From NCBI GenBank assembly GCA_021789755.1, contig JAJYJD010000099.1, positions 1-11,420 of the forward strand: DNA of 11,420 nucleotides, written 5' to 3'. Position 1 is the stretch's first letter. Each line of letters opens with the position of its first letter. The translations under genes were made by a program, and so were the position numbers. Shown here piece by piece: positions 1-5,331 of the stretch. The notes beneath the pieces are model-generated. The model had not been told where the DNA came from. It ran no database searches and saw only the letters and a program-made list of their open reading frames with translations. This DNA is from Bacteroidota bacterium. Its GTDB lineage: Bacteria > Bacteroidota > Ignavibacteria > Kryptoniales > JAKASW01.

Positions 1-311
1 GCATCGAAGCAGTGTTGGATGATCCTTGCAACCAGTTTCGGATTTGTGTTTCCTGCCCGCTCGGGGGAAACGTCCCAGCCGATGTTGGGCTTCACCACGA
101 CCTTGTCACCCTTCTTCACGAATGACTTCATCCCGCCGAGAGCCATGATACCCTGGTCAAACATCGAGTCCGGTTCGCCGCCTTTTATCGCGACCAGATC
201 ATAAGTGGGCGACATTTCGGCCAATCCGCCGAGGATGCTTCCAGTTTTCATGAACGCGCCAAAGGCGAGCGACGCGCCGAAGGTTTGCTTTACGAATGTA
301 CGTCTATCCAC
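1..311 (-). CDS. DUF362 domain protein, Tat signal, N-terminal part (runs off window)
   Basis: Only the first 103 codons are inside the window; the gene continues beyond base 1. The GTG start at 311-309 is chosen because a strong AAAGGAGG lies at 318-325, six bases upstream; the nearest ATG upstream (334-332) is in another frame. The protein begins VDRRTFVKQTFGASLAFGAF, a twin-arginine signal (RRTFVK followed by a hydrophobic stretch), so export by the Tat system is likely. After the signal come LVAIKGGEPDSMFDQGIMAL and KKGDKVVVKPNIGWD, which fit the start of the DUF362 family (proteins often linked to iron-sulphur chemistry; function mostly unknown). The family call rests on the 'VVVKPNIGW' type motif and the Tat leader. 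The gene diverges from the yhbD operon. Confidence 0.75.
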   Translation of the reverse strand, partial: MDRRTFVKQTFGASLAFGAFMKTGSILGGLAEMSPTYDLVAIKGGEPDSMFDQGIMALGGMKSFVKKGDKVVVKPNIGWDVSPERAGNTNPKLVARIIQHCFD

Positions 312-342
312 AGACAGCCTCCTTTATTTTGCATACCAATTG

Positions 343-371
343 AGAATATCCCCTTTTCGCTCAAAAATCAA
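343..371 (-). promoter_or_regulatory. Candidate promoter of the DUF362 gene
   Basis: Read on the minus strand: TTGATT (371-366), a 17-base spacer, then TATTCT (348-343), about 31 bases before the GTG start. The match to the sigma-70 consensus is fair and the position suits the gene. No start-site data, so it stays a prediction. Confidence 0.35.
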
Positions 372-506
372 GTTCCCCTAAAATAGGCGTTAATTTAGCG
401 CCAATTTGGACGAAATCTATATCCAATTTCAATATTTAGAACCGGCTTGTTACGTGGACACGCAAGGGCTTAAATATGAATCGCTTGATTTAACCGAAAC
501 AAGCTA

Positions 507-535
507 TTGACAGCGTAACAGTGTTATGTTATATT
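507..535 (+). promoter_or_regulatory. Strong sigma-70-type promoter of the yhbD-bactofilin operon
   Basis: TTGACA (507-512), a 17-base spacer and TATATT (530-535). This is a perfect -35 and a five-of-six -10 at optimal spacing, ending 13 bases before the first ATG (549). The transcript leader would be very short, with a GAGG at 542-545 as the only ribosome binding signal. The spacer length is 17, not the 19-20 bases typical of promoters activated by MerR proteins. Confidence 0.7.
516..526. promoter_or_regulatory. Candidate operator: palindrome TAACAGTGTTA in the promoter spacer
   Basis: TAACA-G-TGTTA is a perfect 5+1+5 inverted repeat wholly inside the spacer between -35 and -10. A protein bound here would block RNA polymerase. 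The first gene of the operon encodes a DNA-binding protein, so autoregulation is a natural guess, but no binding evidence is available from the sequence alone. Confidence 0.4.
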
Positions 536-548
536 AATCCCGAGGTTA

Positions 549-1205
549 ATGAAAATGGAAAACGATCTAATTTCTAAGAAAGAACTGCTGGAGCTGACCG
601 GCATTTCATATGGCCAGCTCTACAGATGGAAGAGGAAGTTACTCATACCCGAAGAGTGGTTCGTGCGCAAGTCGACTTTCACCGGCCAGGAAACTTTCTT
701 CCCGCGCGACAAGATCCTGGCAAGGATCGACAAGATTAAAAACATGAAGGACGACGCTTCCCTCGACGAACTTGCCGACATACTTTCGCCCAACCCGTCG
801 GATATCGAGGTCGAGAAAGACAAGCTTGTCAAAGAAAAAGTTGTCTCGGAAGTCTCGATGGATATATTCGCACAGGTGCTCGGCATACCGGAAGTCTTCG
901 ACTTTCAGAAGACTTTGTACGTATATCTTGTCGACAAAATCCTGAGCTCGGGAGAGGCCAGCGCCGAAGAGGGCAAAATAATATTGAAAACACTCGCCGA
1001 AAGCTTCTTGGCATTTGAAGGAAAACAATGTGACCTACTCTTTGTCCGCAAGCTGGGCGTCTCGTTCTGCCTCCTCATTGAAGGACAAAGACAGGTCTCG
1101 CTTGATCCGGGAGCAAAACTTGTCAGCCGCATCAGTATTGCGAGCGTCGTGGAAGAACTCAAAACAAAATTGTCTAACGGAGGATTTTCGGATGGCAAAC
1201 AATAG
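549..1205 (+). CDS. yhbD: YhbD-like MerR-type DNA-binding protein (DUF4004 family)
   Basis: A 218-residue protein with an N-terminal MerR-like winged helix (about residues 7-60: ISKKELLELTGISYGQLYRW, then KRKLLIPEEWF and FFPRDKILARI), where the helix-turn-helix recognises DNA. The GISYGQLYRWKRKGLIPE-type motif is typical of B. subtilis YhbD and relatives. The remaining 150 residues hold a charged linker (about 61-100) and a helical domain with no motif I can name. It lies first in an operon with two bactofilins, the order found in Bacillus yhbD-yhbE-yhbF, so a regulator or partner of the bactofilin scaffold is likely. The start may be ATG 549 (GAGG only 3 bases upstream) or ATG 555 (9 bases from the same GAGG); the latter gives 216 residues. 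The end overlaps the next gene by 14 bases, implying coupled translation. Confidence 0.8.
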   Translation: MKMENDLISKKELLELTGISYGQLYRWKRKLLIPEEWFVRKSTFTGQETFFPRDKILARIDKIKNMKDDASLDELADILSPNPSDIEVEKDKLVKEKVVSEVSMDIFAQVLGIPEVFDFQKTLYVYLVDKILSSGEASAEEGKIILKTLAESFLAFEGKQCDLLFVRKLGVSFCLLIEGQRQVSLDPGAKLVSRISIASVVEELKTKLSNGGFSDGKQ

Positions 1206-1884
1206 CATGAACGATCTGCGAATCAACGGCATCGGAAGCTCATCCGGCGGCAAGTATGACTTCGTCCAGATAAACGGCAAGGGCGATATCACCGGCGACC
1301 TCGAATGCCGCGAGCTTTTGATAAACGGCCTCGCCCATCTCGACGGTAATGTCAAAGCCGACACCATAAGAGTATCGGGCAAATCCGATTTCAGGGGAAA
1401 CATTTCAGGTCAACGTATGATTATCGACGGAATGACGGACGTCGGCGGAACGGTTAAAGTGGAGACGGTGGAAAATCGCGGGATGCTCAGGGTCGCGAAA
1501 GATTGCGGCTCGGAGGTCTTCTCCTCGCAGGGTGGGTTCAATATCGGCGGACTCCTCAATGCGGGAAAGATAGACATCTCGGTTTATGCGCAGTGCAAAG
1601 CGAGAGAGATCGGAGGCGAGAATATCGAGGTGAGGATCGGCGGCGGACTAAGCATAAGAAAGTTCATCGGCTCCCTCTTCCCCGGCCTTCCCCTCAACCC
1701 CGTCCTCATCACCGATACTATCGAAGGGGACAATGTCTTTCTAGAGAATACGACCGCGAAAGTAGTCCGCGGACAAAATGTGAAGATTGGTCCCGGATGC
1801 CAGATCGGAGTCGTGGAGTACAGGGAAAGCTATTACAAGGATCCCGTCGCGGGGACGAATGTAAACGAATCCAGGAAGATATGA
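1192..1884 (+). CDS. bacE: Bactofilin, BacE/YhbE-like polymer-forming cytoskeletal protein
   Basis: A 230-residue bactofilin: cytosolic beta-helix proteins that polymerise without nucleotide into filaments at the membrane. ATG 1192 is chosen because GGAGGA (1179-1184) sits seven bases upstream; the open frame extends to 1015 but those codons overlap yhbD. Motifs: GGKYDFVQINGKGDITGDLEC (about 19-39, split here as GGKYD...GDLEC) opening the beta-helix; repeated glycine-hydrophobic turns at about 40-135; EIGGENIEVR (139-148); a hydrophobic stretch IRKFIGSLFPGLPLNPVLI (about 155-173); and the closing IEGDNVFLENTTAKVVRG then GCQIGVVEY (177-210). It is longer than the single-domain bactofilins such as BacA and shares its full architecture with the next gene. 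The symbol is assigned from similarity of order to B. subtilis, not from an alignment. Confidence 0.85.
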   Translation: MANNSMNDLRINGIGSSSGGKYDFVQINGKGDITGDLECRELLINGLAHLDGNVKADTIRVSGKSDFRGNISGQRMIIDGMTDVGGTVKVETVENRGMLRVAKDCGSEVFSSQGGFNIGGLLNAGKIDISVYAQCKAREIGGENIEVRIGGGLSIRKFIGSLFPGLPLNPVLITDTIEGDNVFLENTTAKVVRGQNVKIGPGCQIGVVEYRESYYKDPVAGTNVNESRKI

Positions 1885-1885
1885 G

Positions 1886-2626
1886 ATGAAGGACGACAAG
1901 AAGCCAAACTTGAAAATCATCGGCGACAACAGCGCCTCAGGTGGCCGCTACGACGACGCGAAGATTATCGGCAACGGAGTCATAAAAGGTGACCTGGAGT
2001 GCGTCACGTTCAAGAGCATTGGCGATTCGAGGCTCGAAGGCAATCTGAAGGCCGGTACCGTAAAGATAACCGGTTCGATACACGTCGAAGGAAAGACGAC
2101 CGCTGACGACATTCGCGTAACCGGAGATCTGAACATCGACGGCGATTTCCAGGCGGGACACTGCCATCTCCGGGGCGGCATTACGACAAAGAGCGGCATC
2201 AAGGCCGACGATCTGTCGCTGATGGGCTACGTAACGGTGAAGAAGAACTGCGAAGCCGAATCGTTCAAGGCCGACGGGCAGATTAAGATCGACGGCCTCC
2301 TTACCGCGGATGATATTGAGATAAAGACCTACGGTGCTTCCAGGATTTCGGAGATCGGCGGAGACAGGATAGTCATCAGGAAAGGATCTGGTTCAAGCCT
2401 GGGAAAAGTGATAAAATTACTATTCGTACCATCGAGCTGGGGGAACGCGATGGTTACCGTGAACAGCATCGAAGGGGATGACATCCATTTGTCCAACACG
2501 AGGGCAAAGGTGGTACGAGGAAACAATGTAGTAATAGAAAACGGCTGCGACATCGATCTGGTGGAATACAAGGACAATCTGCGCGTTAACCGGAGCGCGT
2601 CGGTAAGAGAAAAGAAAAAGATTTGA
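1886..2626 (+). CDS. bacF: Bactofilin, BacF/YhbF-like, paralogue of the preceding gene
   Basis: A 246-residue bactofilin starting one base after the previous stop (TGA 1882-1884), with AGGAAG at 1873-1878 as ribosome binding site inside the upstream gene. It shares with its neighbour GGRYDDAKIIGNGVIKGDLEC (19-39), SEIGGDRIVIR (155-165), a hydrophobic segment VIKLLFVPSSWGNAMV (175-190), and IEGDDIHLSNTRAKVVRG...GCDIDLVEY (195-228). Between GDLEC and EIGG it is about 17 residues longer, close to one extra beta-helix turn. The C-terminus is basic (RSASVREKKKI). The pair probably co-assembles, as reported for B. subtilis BacE and BacF; that is inference here. No clear terminator follows. Confidence 0.85.
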   Translation: MKDDKKPNLKIIGDNSASGGRYDDAKIIGNGVIKGDLECVTFKSIGDSRLEGNLKAGTVKITGSIHVEGKTTADDIRVTGDLNIDGDFQAGHCHLRGGITTKSGIKADDLSLMGYVTVKKNCEAESFKADGQIKIDGLLTADDIEIKTYGASRISEIGGDRIVIRKGSGSSLGKVIKLLFVPSSWGNAMVTVNSIEGDDIHLSNTRAKVVRGNNVVIENGCDIDLVEYKDNLRVNRSASVREKKKI

Positions 2627-3084
2627 AACCGGCAAGACCTCAGCCCGAACCTGGAGTTAACCGAACGCAAAGTTGGGATGCAGTGGCACGAGCGAATCGG
2701 AATTGCAGTCAGGAAATAACTATTGGACGGATATCATCAAGCATCCACCACAAGGAATATGAAAGAGAAAGGTGCTGAGGCACTCTTCACGAAGTTTATG
2801 TTCAAACATTTCTTTCGCAAAGGTGCATATATGAAGGACGCGATTAGCCGCCTTATCCCACGGACAGCCTTCGGCGAATACAGAGTTGATGCCGATGGCG
2901 TTGCGCTTTCGATTCGGATTTGGAAGCGGGGGCAGCCTGTACTCCGGAGTTGAAAGGGCACACGGGAACACAATATTAGCCCTTCTGTTTCGTCGTAGTT
3001 AAAGAATCGAGGTAGCATTCTTCCGGCGAAAGCCGGGGCTGAAAAGAAAAAGAAATACCACATAAACACTTGCAGGAGGAGGTT
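2627..3084. other. 458-base stretch without a convincing gene
   Basis: An open frame at 2723-2953 (76 codons, TTG start) lacks a good ribosome binding site and resembles nothing I know, so I do not call it; a decayed gene is possible because the second half (from ATG 2831) reads reasonably protein-like. Structural elements seen: a 10-base palindrome ACTCCGGAGT (2941-2950); an inverted repeat AAGGGC (2954-2959) / GCCCTT (2979-2984) followed by a T-rich run, a weak terminator candidate for the bactofilin operon; and CCGGC-GAAA-GCCGG (3023-3036), a perfect five-pair stem closed by a GNRA-type tetraloop, followed by an A/G-rich leader up to the next gene's ribosome binding site. Confidence 0.5.
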
Positions 3085-3342
3085 ATGGAAAGCGCAGGAG
3101 CAGATTGCAAATTGGAACATGAGATAATGGATCTATTCATTTTCCGGACGAACATCCGAAAAAAGTCCGACTTCTCGAAGATCAGGGATTCCCTGCTGAC
3201 ACGCTTCGGGATTCGGGACTGCACGATTGATCTTGAAGACTGCGACAAAGTCCTGCGGGTGGAATGCGAGAACGTTCCGATCATGGCCATTGTTGAGGAT
3301 ATTGTCAGACACGGATTCATCTGCGAAGAGCTGGCAGATTAG
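3085..3342 (+). CDS. Small HMA-fold-like protein lacking the CxxC metal site
   Basis: An 85-residue cytosolic protein. ATG 3085 is preferred because AGGAGG (3074-3079) lies five bases upstream; an in-frame TTG at 3070 would overlap that site. From about residue 13 the pattern is beta-alpha-beta-beta-alpha-beta: IMDLFIFRTNI, then a helix SDFSKIRDSLLTRF, IRDCTIDLEDCDKVLRVEC, a helix VPIMAIVEDIVRHGF and ICEEL. This is the pattern of heavy-metal-associated (HMA) domains, including the 'I..HGF' turn near the end, but the metal loop (GMxCxxC) is replaced by RTNIRKKSDF with no cysteine. Three other cysteines (48, 54, 62) are scattered and do not form a pair motif. It may have become a protein-binding or regulatory domain. 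It precedes an ABC exporter by 154 bases; whether they are co-transcribed is unclear. The fold assignment is by eye. Confidence 0.65.
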   Translation: MESAGADCKLEHEIMDLFIFRTNIRKKSDFSKIRDSLLTRFGIRDCTIDLEDCDKVLRVECENVPIMAIVEDIVRHGFICEELAD

Positions 3343-3378
3343 AATTTTGAGTTCTAAATTCTCAATTTTCAATTTTTT
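3339..3378. repeat. AT-rich, self-complementary low-complexity spacer repeat
   Basis: Right at and after the stop of the small protein gene the DNA is built from variants of GAATTTTGA / TTCTAAATT / CTCAATTTT. Several short inverted pairs compete: TTAGAA (3339-3344) with TTCTAA (3352-3357), AGAATTT (3341-3347) with AAATTCT (3356-3362), and TTGAG (3347-3351) with CTCAA (3361-3365), followed by six T's at 3373-3378. It could act as a weak terminator of the upstream gene; it also resembles degenerate word-like intergenic repeats elsewhere in this window. Confidence 0.45.
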
Positions 3379-3403
3379 GTCAAGATAATTGTGGTGATAG
3401 AAA

Positions 3404-3462
3404 ACGGAGGCACATTCTCCGTCCGAATCGGCGGCTGACGAACCAAATTGCCACGAAGCGTG
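3404..3462 (+). promoter_or_regulatory. Cluster of short hairpins in the ABC operon leader
   Basis: ACGGAG (3404-3409) pairs with CTCCGT (3417-3422) across a 7-base loop; CCG-AAT-CGG follows at 3423-3431; CACG-AAG-CGTG at 3452-3462. No U-tract follows, so these are not terminators. A GATAAT at 3384-3389 could serve as a -10 upstream, but I see no good -35. A structured leader is possible; each hairpin alone could be chance. Confidence 0.3.
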
Positions 3463-3496
3463 TCTAATACAGTAACACAATCCAAAGGAGTACGAT

Positions 3497-4315
3497 TTGA
3501 ACGTTATTCAGGCGGACGATAACATCATCACCGTAACAGGGCTTGTCAAGACATTCAACGACTTCACCGCTGTCGACAATATCTCGTTCGAAGTGAAGAA
3601 AGGTGAGATATTCGCCTTCCTCGGACCGAACGGCGCAGGCAAATCGACGACTATAAAAATGCTCACCACGCTTCTCCACCCGACGAGCGGGCAAATCATG
3701 CTGAACGGTTTCAGCCCTGCGTTGAGCAAGGACGGAGTCAGAAAATCCATCGGTATAGTGTTTCAGGACCCGAGCCTGGACGACGACCTGACCGCGTTTG
3801 AAAACATGGAGTTCCATGCTATCTGCTACAAGGTGCCTAAGGACATCAGGGCGGGGCGCATCCAGGATTTACTGAAGTTCGTCGAGCTCTGGGACAGGAA
3901 GAGCGACCTGGTCAAAACATTTTCCGGCGGCATGAAGCGCCGGCTGGAAATCGCCCGGGGCTTACTGCATCATCCGACTATACTATTCCTCGACGAACCC
4001 ACCCTCGGACTCGATCCGCAGACGAGGAATCATATGTGGAGCTACGTGAAGGACATCAACCAGAAGGAAGGCATGACGGTCTTCTTCACGACGCACTATA
4101 TGGAAGAAGCGGAGAGGATAGCGGAACGCATCGCGATCATAGACCACGGCAAGATCATCGCGATGGGAACCGTCGATGAACTGAAAACCAAAACCGGGTC
4201 GGAGACTCTCGAAGATGCTTTCCTCAGTCTCACCGGTCATAAGATACGCGAAGAGGAAGCCAGCGGACTCGATCGCATGAGGAGGATGAGACGAATGTGG
4301 GGAGGAAGAAGATGA
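3497..4315 (+). CDS. ABC transporter ATP-binding protein, DrrA-type exporter
   Basis: A 272-residue ATPase that powers an ABC-2 exporter on the cytoplasmic face of the membrane. The TTG start at 3497 is supported by AAAGGAG at 3484-3490, six bases upstream. Motifs: Walker A GPNGAGKST (43-51), Q-loop Q90 (GIVFQDPSLD), signature FSGGMKRRLEIARGL (142-156), Walker B ILFLDEPTLGLD (162-173) and H-loop TTHYMEEAERIA (198-209). The FQDPSLD and FLSLTGHKIREEEAS segments fit the daunorubicin-resistance DrrA subfamily. It is shorter than many DrrA proteins, ending in a basic, methionine-rich tail (RMRRMRRMWGGRR). The substrate cannot be told from sequence. Its stop TGA (4313-4315) overlaps an ATG of the next small ORF. 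Confidence 0.93.
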   Translation: MNVIQADDNIITVTGLVKTFNDFTAVDNISFEVKKGEIFAFLGPNGAGKSTTIKMLTTLLHPTSGQIMLNGFSPALSKDGVRKSIGIVFQDPSLDDDLTAFENMEFHAICYKVPKDIRAGRIQDLLKFVELWDRKSDLVKTFSGGMKRRLEIARGLLHHPTILFLDEPTLGLDPQTRNHMWSYVKDINQKEGMTVFFTTHYMEEAERIAERIAIIDHGKIIAMGTVDELKTKTGSETLEDAFLSLTGHKIREEEASGLDRMRRMRRMWGGRR

Positions 4316-4428
4316 TGACCAATGGAATGTTGGAATGGTGGGTAGCGCTCCATGCGCTGTGCTCTATGCTGCTCACCATGAGCGCCGCTCTTCACACTAA
4401 ACCAAGAAAGTTGGTGCAAGACAGATGA
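4312..4428 (+). CDS. Candidate 38-residue membrane micropeptide or translational coupler
   Basis: A short ORF fills the whole gap between the ATPase and permease genes. Its ATG (4312-4314) overlaps the ATPase stop as ATGA, and its stop TGA (4426-4428) overlaps the permease ATG (4425-4427) as ATGA. GGAGG (4301-4305) lies 6 bases upstream of the start. The product begins MMTNGMLEWW and continues through VALHALCSMLLTMSAAL (11-27), hydrophobic enough for one membrane helix, then a basic tail (HTKPRKLVQDR), the charge pattern of a single-pass protein with its C-terminus inside. The permease itself has no clear ribosome binding site, so translation through this ORF may feed it. Against a real gene: part of the sequence looks like intergenic repeat material, and I recognise no family. 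Confidence 0.4.
   Translation: MMTNGMLEWWVALHALCSMLLTMSAALHTKPRKLVQDR
4324..4379. repeat. Degenerate word-like repeats inside the ABC operon
   Basis: Two GGAATnnT units (GGAATGTT 4324-4331, GGAATGGT 4332-4339) are followed by a run of related words: GCGCTCCAT (4345-4353), GCGCTGT (4354-4360), GCTCTAT (4361-4367) and GCTGCTCACCAT (4368-4379). The 12 bases GGAATGTTGGAA recur exactly at 5181-5192, just after the permease gene. This suggests repeat material inserted between two genes that would normally overlap. Confidence 0.5.
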
Positions 4429-5174
4429 ACGTGATATACATAATGTGGCTAAGGCAGCTAAAGAAATATTTCAGGTCGAAATCGAGGATCATAGGATCGC
4501 TGGGCCAACCGCTGCTTTTCCTTCTAGCGTTCGGCTTCGGTTTCGGCGCGATCTTCAAGAAAGCGGGAGCGGGAAACTATATGCAGTTCCTCGCGCCCGG
4601 GATCATCCTCATGAGCGTCCTGTTCACGGCAATCTTCTCCGGAATAGATCTCATTTGGGACAGGCAGTTCGGTTTCCTGAAGGAAACCATGGTGGCACCG
4701 GTTTCGCGTTTCCAGATTATGCTCGGGAAGACACTGGGCGGCGCAACCGTCGCAGCGATCCAGGGAGTGATCGTCTTCGTGCTGACGATAATCGTAGGGT
4801 TCAGGCCCCATGACCTCATCCTCCTCCCCCTCGGCGCTGTCGTGGTCTCTCTCGTCGCCGTCCTCTTCACCTCGCTCGGCATCGGGCTGGCGTCAACAAT
4901 GGAGGACATGCAGGGATTCCAGCTCATCATGAATTTTCTCGTCATGCCGATCTTCTTCCTTTCCGGTGCGCTCTTCCCTCTCGAAGGTCTGCCGAAGGCG
5001 ATGGACATTATCGCATCGCTCGATCCTCTCACATACGGCGTGGACGGGTTGCGTTATTCGTTCATCGGCGCACAGTCGGTATTCGGCATGACGACCGACA
5101 TGCTCGTTCTCACCATCCTGACAGTTGCCCTCCTGGGACTCGGGAGCAGGCTTTTCGAGAGGATTCAGGCGTAA
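4425..5174 (+). CDS. ABC-2 type permease, DrrB-like exporter subunit
   Basis: A 249-residue integral membrane protein, the usual length for this family. About six membrane segments are visible: near 24-44, 56-76, 104-126, 130-157, 167-187 and 225-245. Family motifs include IGSLGQPLLFLLAFGFGFG (23-41), FLAPGIILMSVLFTAIFSGI (55-74), the cytoplasmic WDRQFGFLKETMVAPVSRFQIMLGK (78-102) with its 'FGFLKE.LVAP.SR' core, and FFLSGALFPLEGLPKAM (177-193) before a late LDPLTYGVDGLR (199-210). It pairs with the upstream ATPase to form the export pump. No strong ribosome binding site precedes the ATG; only a purine-rich AAGAAAG lies 14 bases away. Translation by coupling to the preceding short ORF is therefore plausible. 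Confidence 0.92.
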   Translation: MNVIYIMWLRQLKKYFRSKSRIIGSLGQPLLFLLAFGFGFGAIFKKAGAGNYMQFLAPGIILMSVLFTAIFSGIDLIWDRQFGFLKETMVAPVSRFQIMLGKTLGGATVAAIQGVIVFVLTIIVGFRPHDLILLPLGAVVVSLVAVLFTSLGIGLASTMEDMQGFQLIMNFLVMPIFFLSGALFPLEGLPKAMDIIASLDPLTYGVDGLRYSFIGAQSVFGMTTDMLVLTILTVALLGLGSRLFERIQA

Positions 5175-5180
5175 CGGGCG

Positions 5181-5220
5181 GGAATGTTGGAAATCTGGAA
5201 ATTTGGAATGTCGGAATTGC
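5181..5220. repeat. Five phased 8-base degenerate repeats (GGAAnnnn)
   Basis: Immediately after the permease stop lie five units in exact 8-base register: GGAATGTT, GGAAATCT, GGAAATTT, GGAATGTC, GGAATTGC. The first 12 bases match those at 4324-4335 before the permease. There is no dyad symmetry or open frame here. The role is unknown; it may be a replication-slippage relic or an interspersed intergenic element. Confidence 0.6.
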
Positions 5221-5225
5221 AGTTT

Positions 5226-5286
5226 AGTTGATTCCTTTGTGTCCTCCGTGCGAACCTTGGTTATATTTGTGGTTGATCTATGGTTA
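5226..5286. repeat. Degenerate CTTTGTG / TTTGTGGTT word repeat
   Basis: The spacer reads as variants of one word: CCTTTGTG, TCCTCCGTG, CCTTGGTTA, ATTTGTGGTTG and CTATGGTTA. I recall similar strings between genes in several FCB-group genomes, which supports an interspersed repeat, but I cannot check this here. No promoter stands out in the stretch; the Nudix gene's ribosome binding site follows at 5321-5326. Confidence 0.4.
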
Positions 5287-5331
5287 TCGAGGTACGTCTT
5301 CCGGACGGAGTCAGAAGCTTAAGGAGCGAAA

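Noticed and set aside
1015..1191. N-terminal extension of the first bactofilin frame
   Set aside because: These 59 codons lie wholly within yhbD in another frame and read as serine/arginine-rich noise; ATG 1192 has an excellent ribosome binding site.
2723..2953. 76-codon plus-strand open frame in the gap after the bactofilins
   Set aside because: It starts with TTG without a good ribosome binding site and has no family resemblance. A decayed gene remains possible, so it is mentioned under the gap only.
5181..5286. Possible CRISPR-like array
   Set aside because: The repeats are 8-9 bases, degenerate and directly adjacent with no unique spacers, and there are no cas genes in the window.
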